Source: Oscillospiraceae bacterium
GTDB lineage: Bacteria; Bacillota; Clostridia; Oscillospirales; Oscillospiraceae
Assembly: GCA_024685535.1 (NCBI GenBank)
Contig: JAIKVS010000181.1
Coordinates: forward strand, 1-48,302
DNA: 48,302 bases
Direction: 5' to 3'
This document shows, in pieces, positions 39,798-46,707 of the stretch; position 1 is the first letter of the stretch; every line of letters starts with the position of its first letter. The notes below the pieces were generated by a model. The model was not told the origin of the DNA. It ran no database searches and saw only the letters and a list, made by a program, of their open reading frames with translations. Position numbers and translations under genes: made by a program.

Positions 39798-39839
39798 ATT
39801 ATAAAAGCAAAGCGCGCGAAAGTCAATTCCGCGCGCGCT
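39798..39839 (-). promoter_or_regulatory. Strong promoter inside an inverted repeat
   Basis: On the minus strand, TTGACT (39821-39826), a 17-nt spacer and TATAAT (39798-39803). The 8-bp arms CGCGCGCT/AGCGCGCG (39811-39818 and 39832-39839) flank the -35 box. The same hairpin plus T-rich tail could also terminate the upstream radical SAM transcript. Confidence 0.75.
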
Positions 39840-39879
39840 AAAAGTAATAAAGAATGCTGAAAACGCTTAAAAAGTGAAC

Positions 39880-41163
39880 TTATTCCATAACTGTGAGGTA
39901 TTTTGCGCAGAAAGGTTTTATCCTCCCTCTGTCGTAGACATGCAGGCTGCAGCGGTGCAGCCGCTCTAAATTCAGGTTCATCGCATCCTGAAATGCCATT
40001 GCTGAAAGGGTCAGGCTCTCATGGCGCAGGCGATACAGAAACGTATCGAAATCCATCCCATCCGAAAAAAGCGCTTCAGGTACCGGTTCCTCCGGTGCGC
40101 GGCGCCAGTGCCTCGCCACATATTCACGGTTATCGCGCTCACAACCACGCACAGGTGAAGAATATGTGACAGAACTCAAGGGTCTGAGACCACCATCCGG
40201 TCTTAAAAGGAAGTTTGCGTGGAAACCGCAGAGCGGATGGTCGCATCGCGAAGGCATGAAGCTTGTGACGGGTATACCAGACTGTTCGCTTATATCCGCC
40301 ATCAAATCATCCAGAGTATAACGTTCACTGTCCGCCGGTATTCCGGGATAGCGTCCGAAATAGGATACAGGCTGGAAGTGTATTCCCCTTACCGCAGGCG
40401 AGAATGCGCAGGCAAGACTAATGATGTTTCCCAGATCACCGTCGTTCACGCCTTTAACCACCGTGGGCACCAGCGTCACTCCCAGACGCAGTTCTCCGCA
40501 TATTCTTATGGCTTCCTTCTTTATCTCAAGCAACGGAACTCCACGGAGCGACTCAAATATATCGTCCCTGGTCCCGTCAAACTGCAGAAACACTATATCG
40601 AGTCCCGCATCCGCCATCCTTTTCGCATACTGAGGCTCTCTGGCGATGCGGATGCCATTTGTATTAAGCTGCACATAGCTGCAGCCTGCTTCTTTTGCAA
40701 AACGCACGAGTTCATCAAGATCGTCCCGCATGGTGGGCTCTCCGCCCGAAAGCTGCAGCAGCGGATCTCCGCACTGTCTGACGATGTCCCGTATTGAAGC
40801 TTTCAAATCTTCAAGAGAAGGTTCATCTGTCCGCTCCCCTCCTCGGGCGAAGCAGTAGCGGCAGTGAAGATCACATCGTGAGGTAACTTCCAGCAACACG
40901 CAGCAGCTGCCTATCTCATGCTCGCTGCAGAGACCGCAGTTTCCCGGACAACTCAGCCCCTTATCATCCGGCAATTGCGGATTACCAAGGAGCCATGTTT
41001 CAAACCCGACCTTCCCGTGCCAGACCGGTACCTCATAAATCCCGTGTTCAGCACAGCTCTTTTCCAGGAGGATACATCCGTCCTTCTCCTGCACCAGCAA
41101 GGCTGATATGTTTTTCAGGCAAACCGGACAGACTGACCGGGTTTTTCGGATGATATCACCCAT
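39880..41163 (-). CDS. Radical SAM protein (TrsS-like)
   Basis: A 427-residue radical SAM enzyme. The cluster motif is Cys97-x3-Cys101-x2-Cys104 (CDLHCRYC), with GGEPTMRDD and NTNG following in the TIM barrel. The N-terminus adds cysteine pairs (CPVC 12-15, Cys37, CPGNCGLC 72-79 and CC 87-88) that may bind zinc or an auxiliary cluster. I recall related proteins named TrsS, some with selenocysteine; here all ligand positions are Cys. The product is unknown. It starts one base after the GTPase gene stop, so the two are coupled, and it lies next to the MoeA-like gene. Confidence 0.85.
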   Translation of the reverse strand: MGDIIRKTRSVCPVCLKNISALLVQEKDGCILLEKSCAEHGIYEVPVWHGKVGFETWLLGNPQLPDDKGLSCPGNCGLCSEHEIGSCCVLLEVTSRCDLHCRYCFARGGERTDEPSLEDLKASIRDIVRQCGDPLLQLSGGEPTMRDDLDELVRFAKEAGCSYVQLNTNGIRIAREPQYAKRMADAGLDIVFLQFDGTRDDIFESLRGVPLLEIKKEAIRICGELRLGVTLVPTVVKGVNDGDLGNIISLACAFSPAVRGIHFQPVSYFGRYPGIPADSERYTLDDLMADISEQSGIPVTSFMPSRCDHPLCGFHANFLLRPDGGLRPLSSVTYSSPVRGCERDNREYVARHWRRAPEEPVPEALFSDGMDFDTFLYRLRHESLTLSAMAFQDAMNLNLERLHRCSLHVYDRGRIKPFCAKYLTVME

Positions 41164-41164
41164 C

Positions 41165-42226
41165 TTATTCTCCCAGACCGAAGCGGTCTTTCCTGAAAAC
41201 TGTAATCTCCAGCTGATACTTTTCTGAAACGCTCTTCACAGCTTCCCATACCATGGCGTCAAAAGTTTCATCATGGCAGACTGCACTGGCATTCAGAATC
41301 ACAGCCAGATCCGTGCAAGGCTTCTCAAAGGGGTGCGCAAGTTCAACCGGACGGTCTGTTCCGATAATATCAGCTTTGCCGAAATCCCCCTCCTGACTCC
41401 ATGCCAGAAGCTTGAAATGGGGAAGTTCATGGCCGGAGCTCCGCAACGCACAGCTTATCTTCCATGCAAGATCAGTGAGATACGTGCTGCCGTTGAAATC
41501 ATTGCAGCATACCAGTGCACGGTACTGGAGAAAATATTCGCTGAGACTGCCCATCGCATTCTGAAGATCATCCGCTTCATAGTCAATGTCAGGACGACGG
41601 AGCGATGCCTTACCGTTTTTCAGTGCAAGGCAAAGAGTATCGAGGTTTTCTCCGGTAAGAGCACTGATGGTCAGAACCTTGGCTTCCGGGTACTGAAGTC
41701 TGAGCCATGAAGATTCCTCCTCGCGCTCATCATCATCGATCAGGTCGATCTTATTCAGGACTATAAGCTCCGCCTCTCTAAGCTGCGCATCCAGGATAAA
41801 TCCCATCTCTCCGGCCTCACCCCGGCGAAGGTTCATGACGTTATGCGGCTCCGTCAGCACAGTAAAGGGAGCGAGTTCGAACTGTCCGGGATGATCCTCC
41901 GTCAAACCATGATATACATGTTCCAATGCACCTACTCCGAAGCCAGGAATATCTGAAATAACCAGTTCACAGCCCTCATCATAGAAGGCATTCAAATTCT
42001 GCGCAAGCACATCATGGCAGAAGCAGATGCACTCCCCGGTGATCTGCCGGGAATTGCAGCCGCTAAGCTCTGCAAGCCTGTGATCCGCCAGCATCACGCC
42101 TTCTCCGAGATCATTGGAGATCATGGCCGCCCTGCCGAATCTTTCGGAATAAAACTTCGTCAAAGCCATCATTGCTGTTGTTTTCCCTGAACCGAGAAAC
42201 CCGCTGAAGACCGCAAATTTTTTCAT
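41165..42226 (-). CDS. G3E family (CobW/HypB/UreG-like) GTPase
   Basis: A 353-residue P-loop GTPase of the metallochaperone group. It has Walker A GFLGSGKTT (9-17), the metal-binding segment GECICFC (Cys66, 68 and 70; the usual CxCC is CxCxC here), Walker B-like ISDIPGFG, and NKIDL (G4). Such proteins deliver metal or drive maturation of metalloenzymes. I place the start at ATG 42226, after AGAGGAAAG. First gene of a two-gene operon with the radical SAM protein, suggesting joint assembly of a metallocofactor. Confidence 0.85.
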   Translation of the reverse strand: MKKFAVFSGFLGSGKTTAMMALTKFYSERFGRAAMISNDLGEGVMLADHRLAELSGCNSRQITGECICFCHDVLAQNLNAFYDEGCELVISDIPGFGVGALEHVYHGLTEDHPGQFELAPFTVLTEPHNVMNLRRGEAGEMGFILDAQLREAELIVLNKIDLIDDDEREEESSWLRLQYPEAKVLTISALTGENLDTLCLALKNGKASLRRPDIDYEADDLQNAMGSLSEYFLQYRALVCCNDFNGSTYLTDLAWKISCALRSSGHELPHFKLLAWSQEGDFGKADIIGTDRPVELAHPFEKPCTDLAVILNASAVCHDETFDAMVWEAVKSVSEKYQLEITVFRKDRFGLGE

Positions 42227-42265
42227 TCTCTTTCCTCTTTGAGCAGTGTTTAACAGATACAGCTT

Positions 42266-42295
42266 ATTATATTTAATCCTCACTCTCTCCGTCAA
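42266..42295 (-). promoter_or_regulatory. Promoter of the GTPase-radical SAM operon
   Basis: TTGACG (42290-42295), an 18-nt spacer and TATAAT (42266-42271) on the minus strand, 39 nt upstream of the ATG. Confidence 0.7.
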
Positions 42296-42392
42296 TACCC
42301 AGTCCGGCAATTGTTCTATATATCTAACCAGTGTTTGAATTTACGGGAAAAGCGCCGACAAAAGTTTATCCTTTTATATTCCTTCCGGGGGC

Positions 42393-42421
42393 TTGCGAAT
42401 GCATATGACATGTGGTAGTAT
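42393..42421 (+). promoter_or_regulatory. Orphan plus-strand promoter
   Basis: TTGCGA (42393-42398), a 17-nt spacer and TAGTAT (42416-42421). No plus-strand protein gene follows; a terminator lies 50 nt downstream. Confidence 0.5.
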
Positions 42422-42427
42422 CCATAC

Positions 42428-42510
42428 AGATAAGATTTAAAGTCTTTCAAATCACCTCAATCCCCCCTCTTAAAGATCCTGCGAACCGGTCATTCGCTGG
42501 GTCTTTTTTT
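42428..42510 (+). ncRNA. Candidate small RNA with C-rich loop
   Basis: The 392-bp gap between the GTPase and iorB genes (42227-42618) holds no supported CDS. A plus-strand promoter and a strong terminator frame a transcript of about 83 nt. Its middle (about 42450-42470) contains CACCTC and TCCCCCCTC, single-stranded in the simple fold and complementary to ribosome binding sites. This resembles the C-rich seeds of Gram-positive regulatory RNAs such as RsaE/RoxS. Inferred from signals only. Confidence 0.45.
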
Positions 42511-42516
42511 TATTTT
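42472..42516 (+). terminator. Intrinsic terminator of the candidate small RNA
   Basis: A 14-bp stem with one mismatch (42472-42485 with 42493-42506) and a 7-nt loop; the right arm continues into an eight-T run (42503-42510 apart from one base) and TATTTT. Confidence 0.82.
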
Positions 42517-42532
42517 CAAGTACATATGGGAA

Positions 42533-42555
42533 GGCTCCGGCATCAAACCGGAGCC
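42533..42555 (-). terminator. Stem-loop after iorB
   Basis: GGCTCCGG (42533-42540) pairs with CCGGAGCC (42548-42555) across a 7-nt loop, 64 nt beyond the iorB stop on the minus strand. It lacks a T-run on that strand, so it is at best a weak terminator. Confidence 0.5.
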
Positions 42556-42618
42556 CATGCATAACTATGTAAAATTTTGTATATTTATTCAGCTAATAAA
42601 CGATAACAGCAATCACAC

Positions 42619-43194
42619 TCACTCGCTTATAGCATTCCTTCCCGCCCAGTAGGCGCGCTGATTCAGATCGACGAACTTTTCGGGAACGGTCTCCCGTATG
42701 ATCTTTTCCCAGTCTATATCATCCATACCGAGTACAGCCGTCATGGCTCCGAAGAGAACCACGTTCATACATTTAGGATTGCCGAGAGAAGCCGCAATTC
42801 CCGCTGCATCGAACACATGGCATTTAAATGCCGACTGCATGGCTTCAACACAGCCTTCAGGATATTCGGCAAGGCCGGCAGACGTTGTTGCGCTCTGGAG
42901 AGCATAATCGTTTATCACGGCAATACCGTCCGGCTTGAGAAAGTCAGCATATCGAACAGCTTCCATCTTCTCAAATGCAACCATTATGTCCGCTGCTCCT
43001 TTCCCTATCACAGGAGAATACACCTTGTCCCCGAAATGCACCTGCGTGGAAACACTGCCACCTCTCTGGCTCATGCCGTGGACCTCAGACATCTTCACAT
43101 CGTATCCCTTGCTAATAAGTCCGTTCACGAGGATCTTCGCCGTGAGAATGGCTCCCTGACCGCCAACGCCTACAAGGATAACGCTCTTTTTCAT
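42619..43194 (-). CDS. iorB: Indolepyruvate:ferredoxin oxidoreductase subunit beta
   Basis: A 191-residue gamma-type subunit of 2-oxoacid:ferredoxin oxidoreductases. It contains VGVGGQGAILTAKIL (N-terminal glycine-rich motif) and SEVHGMSQRGGSVSTQVHFG, characteristic of IorB. With IorA it oxidatively decarboxylates aryl pyruvates from Trp, Phe and Tyr to arylacetyl-CoA, reducing ferredoxin. It starts 3 nt after the iorA stop. Confidence 0.95.
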   Translation of the reverse strand: MKKSVILVGVGGQGAILTAKILVNGLISKGYDVKMSEVHGMSQRGGSVSTQVHFGDKVYSPVIGKGAADIMVAFEKMEAVRYADFLKPDGIAVINDYALQSATTSAGLAEYPEGCVEAMQSAFKCHVFDAAGIAASLGNPKCMNVVLFGAMTAVLGMDDIDWEKIIRETVPEKFVDLNQRAYWAGRNAISE

Positions 43195-43197
43195 GGC

Positions 43198-44946
43198 TCA
43201 GACCTCCTCTCTGCTAATGGCGCCCTTCGGGCACACCTGAGCACATACCGTGCAACCGACACACTGGGTGGGATCGATCACAGACTTCCCGTTCACTATG
43301 CTGACAGCCGGGCACCCGACCCTGAGGCACATCCTGCAGCCTATGCATTTTTCAGGATCGACGCGGCACAGGCCTTTATCGTGCTTTATCCGCTTGATCA
43401 TAAGGCAAGGCCTTCTGGTAATTATTGCTGCAGGCACTTCGGATGCTATCGCGTCCTCCACAGCTTTCTCCGTTGCAGCAAGATCCTGAGGGTCAACTAT
43501 GAGCACTTTCTTATATCCGAACGCTCTCAGCACATCCTCTATCCTGACCGCTTCCGCCACCTCTCCCTGCAGAGTAAATCCTGTACCGGGATTGTCCTGG
43601 TGGCCTGTCATGCCTGTAATATGGTTATCCATGATTACAGGAACAACATCCGCCCTGTTGTATATTATCTCCACGGCTCCGGTCATGCCGCTGTGGAAAA
43701 ATGTGGAATCGCCCACCACACCGAATATTTTTTTCGGATGTCCGCTCACCTCAAAGGCCTTGGACATGCCGGCTCCGGCTGAAAGCCCCGCGCCCATACA
43801 TATGCATGTGTGAGTGGCGCTGAGAGGCGCATTACCGCCGAGAGTATAGCAGCCTATATCGCCGGTCACTATAACGTCCTTATGCTTTGCAATTGTATAG
43901 AAGAATCCGCGGTGGGGGCAACCGGGGCAAAGCGTTGGCGGACGGGACACCGCCTTGACCGGCAGTTCCTTCACCTCCGGCTCAGTGCCGTAGATCATCT
44001 GTCTGAGGCGCTGGGGATTGAGCTCATACATGTTGCTCACCAGCTCCTTGCCGGTACAGTCAATCCCCGCAGCCTTTATCTGCTGCTCCATGAAGCCCTC
44101 GAGTTCTTCGATCACATATAGTTTCTTCACCTTTGAGGCAAATTCCCTTATCAGTTTCATAGGCAGAGGGTTAGTGAGCCCGAGCTTCAGGAAGCTCGTA
44201 CCCTCTGGGAACACCTCTTTTGCGTACTGATAAGCAATGGACGCGGTAATAACGCCTATCTCACCATCGCCGTATTCGACCTTGTTGAGAGGGCTGGTGC
44301 AGCCGTATTCCTCAAGTTCCGCCAGCATCTGCTCCACTTTCACGCGTTTTTTATATGCGCGGCCGGGCGAGCAGTCGTTCTTGAAAACGTCCTTCACATA
44401 TTCCTTTGCAGGGACCTCCGTGCGATCGCCAAATTCCACCAGGCTCTTTGAATGGGAAATGCGAGTTGTGGAACGGAACAGCACCGGCATATCGAAACGT
44501 TCGGATATCTCAAAGGCCTCGCGCATGAAATCCTTGCACTCCTGTGAATCGGAGGGCTCCACGAGAGCAATTTTGGCAAACTTCGCATATTGGCGGTTGT
44601 CCTGCTCATTCTGGGAGGAATGCATGCTGGGGTCATCCGATGTGACTATAACAAATCCTCCGAGCACACCGTTATAGGATGCCGTGAACATAGGATCTGC
44701 CGCAACGTTAAGACCAACATGCTTCATCGCCGTCAAGCTCCTGACACCTGCGACCGCCGCACCGTAGGCCATCTCAGTGGCCACTTTCTCGTTCGGGGCC
44801 CATTCACAGTAAAGCGCGTCCTTATACTGCGGGAGATTTTCGAATATCTCCGTGCTTGGAGTCCCCGGATAGGCAGAGCATACCTTTACGCCAGCTTCAT
44901 ATGCTCCCCGGGCGATGGCCTCGTTGCCCGAAAGAAGATATCTCAA
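43198..44946 (-). CDS. iorA: Indolepyruvate:ferredoxin oxidoreductase subunit alpha
   Basis: A 582-residue subunit with a pyrimidine domain (LLSGNEAIARGAYEAG, AYPGTPSTEI), the TPP-binding domain (LCPGCPHRGFFY, GDIGCYTLG, GVVGDSTFFHSG) and a C-terminal 2x[4Fe-4S] ferredoxin domain (CIGCRMCLRVGCP, CVGCTVCAQVCP). I place the start at TTG 44946: AAAGGAAG lies about 10 nt upstream, and the resulting MRYLLSGNEAIARG matches the usual IorA N-terminus. An ATG at 44970 has no ribosome binding site. Ferments aromatic amino acids with IorB. Confidence 0.95.
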   Translation of the reverse strand: MRYLLSGNEAIARGAYEAGVKVCSAYPGTPSTEIFENLPQYKDALYCEWAPNEKVATEMAYGAAVAGVRSLTAMKHVGLNVAADPMFTASYNGVLGGFVIVTSDDPSMHSSQNEQDNRQYAKFAKIALVEPSDSQECKDFMREAFEISERFDMPVLFRSTTRISHSKSLVEFGDRTEVPAKEYVKDVFKNDCSPGRAYKKRVKVEQMLAELEEYGCTSPLNKVEYGDGEIGVITASIAYQYAKEVFPEGTSFLKLGLTNPLPMKLIREFASKVKKLYVIEELEGFMEQQIKAAGIDCTGKELVSNMYELNPQRLRQMIYGTEPEVKELPVKAVSRPPTLCPGCPHRGFFYTIAKHKDVIVTGDIGCYTLGGNAPLSATHTCICMGAGLSAGAGMSKAFEVSGHPKKIFGVVGDSTFFHSGMTGAVEIIYNRADVVPVIMDNHITGMTGHQDNPGTGFTLQGEVAEAVRIEDVLRAFGYKKVLIVDPQDLAATEKAVEDAIASEVPAAIITRRPCLMIKRIKHDKGLCRVDPEKCIGCRMCLRVGCPAVSIVNGKSVIDPTQCVGCTVCAQVCPKGAISREEV

Positions 44947-44994
44947 GACAAAAACACTTCCTTTGACCATGTATTGTGTATTAAACCAAATAAC

Positions 44995-45015
44995 AGTATA
45001 GCACTTCCGCCGGAA
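44995..45015 (-). promoter_or_regulatory. iorAB promoter with palindromic element
   Basis: On the minus strand, TATACT (44995-45000) with an extended TGC (45001-45003). Immediately upstream, TTCCG-C-CGGAA (45005-45015) is a perfect palindrome lying over the spacer, a candidate operator. Confidence 0.5.
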
Positions 45016-45109
45016 AAAGAAAGTCCGTTTTTGTTCAATTTACACATTTGCCTATGTCACAGATATTTATTTGTGATATATTTTCACCAACTTTGCTGTC
45101 TGAAACAAG

Positions 45110-45140
45110 AAAAACGGGCAGCTGCCGAAGCAACCGCCCG
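45110..45140 (-). terminator. Intrinsic terminator with UUCG tetraloop
   Basis: On the minus strand, an 11-bp stem (45115-45140, with G-U pairs) closed by cUUCGg, then five T (45110-45114). It ends the XRE/membrane protein operon. Confidence 0.87.
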
Positions 45141-45157
45141 CATCGTTTTCAGTTATA

Positions 45158-45565
45158 TCAGTACTTTCTGCTAAGTATCAGATAAGACACCCAGTAAACC
45201 ACAAGAACAAGGCACACCGAATAAGCAAGCAGCAACTGTATGGTACGCTCGCCCATGACGCCTGCGATAACTGAACCTGTTCCCTCTATAAGCACCATCA
45301 TAAATCCCGTCCAGGACCAGCTTTTCATACGGATATAGCTGATCCTTTCATCGCCCGTCTCCGTGTCGATTTTTCTGCGATACTCCTCATCCTTCCTGTA
45401 TTTCAGGTTTCTTACAGTATGCAGTGTACCAACGGCTATGAGCGCAGCACCCATTCCCGCGTAGACGGGTTCACCGAGCACCTCCGTAACTGAAAGCACC
45501 AGCAGCACTGCGCCCGCAATCATCCAGAATATGCTCAAGGCAAGCCTTTTATTGTTATAATACAT
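45158..45565 (-). CDS. Small four-helix membrane protein of unknown function
   Basis: A 135-residue protein with four hydrophobic segments (about 8-28, 33-48, 85-105 and 110-130) around a charged cytoplasmic loop (YRKDEEYRRKIDTETGDERI). I do not recognise a named family. ATG 45565 is preferred because GAGGAGG lies 7 nt upstream; ATG 45571 is almost on top of that site. It is translationally coupled to the XRE regulator just upstream, an arrangement common for paired regulator/membrane genes in Bacillota, possibly envelope-stress related. Confidence 0.75.
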   Translation of the reverse strand: MYYNNKRLALSIFWMIAGAVLLVLSVTEVLGEPVYAGMGAALIAVGTLHTVRNLKYRKDEEYRRKIDTETGDERISYIRMKSWSWTGFMMVLIEGTGSVIAGVMGERTIQLLLAYSVCLVLVVYWVSYLILSRKY

Positions 45566-45567
45566 GT

Positions 45568-45765
45568 TCATTCCTCCTCGAATATGAATACTTCCTCAAT
45601 AGTTCTCCCGAACATCTTCGCTACCTTGTAGGCAAGGCCGATGGACGGATTATACCGGCCGTTCTCCAAGGAACTGATAGTCTGCCTCGAGACACCAAGA
45701 GCCTTCGCAAGTTCTTCCTGTCTTATGCACTTTTCATTTCGTAATTCTTCTATACGGTTTTTCAA
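45568..45765 (-). CDS. XRE family (Cro/CI-type) transcriptional regulator
   Basis: A 65-residue single-domain DNA-binding protein, similar to YozG-type regulators: a helix-turn-helix QEELAKALGVSRQTISSLEN (about 16-35) followed by GLAYKVAKMFGRTIEEVFIF. The start is TTG 45765 with AAGGTG 5 nt upstream. It is expressed from a near-consensus promoter flanked by two copies of a 20-bp palindrome, strongly suggesting autoregulation. Confidence 0.9.
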   Translation of the reverse strand: MKNRIEELRNEKCIRQEELAKALGVSRQTISSLENGRYNPSIGLAYKVAKMFGRTIEEVFIFEEE

Positions 45766-45786
45766 CTCGTCACCTTCCGCCGCTTA

Positions 45787-45806
45787 ATGTAAAGCTTGCT
45801 TTACAT
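45787..45806. promoter_or_regulatory. Operator O1 (perfect palindrome)
   Basis: ATGTAAAGC and GCTTTACAT, 9-bp arms with a 2-bp centre, located just downstream of the -10 of the XRE promoter, where a bound repressor would block transcription. Confidence 0.75.
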
Positions 45807-45810
45807 CTTT

Positions 45811-45839
45811 ATAATAGCACTCGCTGCTTTTTATGTCAA
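45811..45839 (-). promoter_or_regulatory. Near-consensus promoter of the XRE operon
   Basis: On the minus strand a perfect TTGACA (45834-45839), a 17-nt spacer and TATTAT (45811-45816) with an extended TGC upstream. Confidence 0.88.
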
Positions 45840-45852
45840 GCACGCTTTACAT
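45833..45852. promoter_or_regulatory. Operator O2 (palindrome with one mismatch)
   Basis: The same 20-bp palindrome as O1, with one mismatch between its arms and a changed centre. It contains the -35 box of the XRE promoter; its centre is 46 bp from that of O1. Confidence 0.7.
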
Positions 45853-45913
45853 CATTCATTTTAAATCTCTGAATCTCCTCAGTTCGACACACTGCCGAGC
45901 CTGAAGAGACAAG

Positions 45914-45942
45914 TTGAAAACAATATTCTTTCGTGGTATTAT
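45914..45942 (+). promoter_or_regulatory. plsY promoter
   Basis: TTGAAA (45914-45919), a 17-nt spacer and TATTAT (45937-45942), 37 nt upstream of the plsY ATG. Confidence 0.7.
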
Positions 45943-45979
45943 TTGTTCCGTCATACTGAAAGGACGGTGAGACTGGAAA

Positions 45980-46657
45980 ATGCAGACAGCACTGTATATC
46001 CTGCTTTGCATCCTCATAGGTTATTCTCTCGGCAACTTCAGTCCATCCTACCTGCTCGGGCGAAGAAAAGGCTACGACATAAGAGAGGAAGGCTCCGGCA
46101 ACGCCGGCGCCACAAACGCCTTTCTTCTTCTCGGGAAGAACGCGTTCTTTCTCACCGCCATTCTGGACATTCTGAAGTCTTTTGCCGCATATAAGATATG
46201 CCAGCTTATCTTCCCCACGCTGTCCGTTGCAGGTCCCATCGCCGGTTCATCCTGTATTCTCGGCCATATATGGCCGGTACTAATGCATTTCCGCGGTGGA
46301 AAGGGGATGGCAAGCCTCGGAGGAGTGATCCTGGCCTGGGACTGGAAGTGGTTTCTCATCCTGCTGGCTACAGCCATTCTGATCGCTTTCGGAACAAGGT
46401 ATGTCTGCCTCGTAGCGCCGATAATGTCTCTATTATTCCCGGTGATCCATTATTTTCTCACCCGAAACCTCATCGCCTCGCTCATCCTTCTCATCCCTGC
46501 TGTGCCGATATTCGCAAAGCACTGGGAGAATTTTAAAAGGATCCGGACCGGAGAGGAGATGCGAACGAGCTTCATATGGAACAAAGAGGGTGAGCTCAAA
46601 AGGATCGGTAAATGGAACGAAAAAACTGAGTCGCAGCTTGAAAGACGCAGCAAATAA
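45980..46657 (+). CDS. plsY: Acyl-phosphate glycerol-3-phosphate acyltransferase
   Basis: Integral membrane enzyme that transfers an acyl group from acyl-phosphate to glycerol-3-phosphate, the first step of phospholipid synthesis in most bacteria. The 225 residues hold about five to six membrane segments and the three PlsY motifs: EEGSGNAGATN (about 36-46), GHIWPVLMHFRGGKGMAS (about 94-111), and a C-terminal PxxxKHWENFKRI segment. The hydrophilic C-terminal 30 residues are longer than usual. A monocistronic unit between its promoter and a hairpin terminator. Confidence 0.95.
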   Translation: MQTALYILLCILIGYSLGNFSPSYLLGRRKGYDIREEGSGNAGATNAFLLLGKNAFFLTAILDILKSFAAYKICQLIFPTLSVAGPIAGSSCILGHIWPVLMHFRGGKGMASLGGVILAWDWKWFLILLATAILIAFGTRYVCLVAPIMSLLFPVIHYFLTRNLIASLILLIPAVPIFAKHWENFKRIRTGEEMRTSFIWNKEGELKRIGKWNEKTESQLERRSK

Positions 46658-46669
46658 CTTCAAAGGCAT

Positions 46670-46706
46670 AAAAAAAGCACCCCTTCAAGGGGTGCTTTCC
46701 TGTTTT
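46670..46706. terminator. Bidirectional terminator between plsY and proA
   Basis: Stem AAAGCACCCC (46674-46683) with GGGGTGCTTT (46689-46698) and a 5-nt loop; A-rich on the left, and CCTGTTTTTT on the right. Confidence 0.9.
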
Positions 46707-46707
46707 T

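Noticed and set aside
39880-41163. Selenocysteine in the radical SAM protein
   Set aside because: Related proteins are recalled with Sec, but here the cluster motif uses Cys and there is no in-frame TGA before the normal stop.
42817-43782. Plus-strand reading frame of 321 codons opposite iorBA
   Set aside because: Spans two real genes on the other strand; no domain seen.
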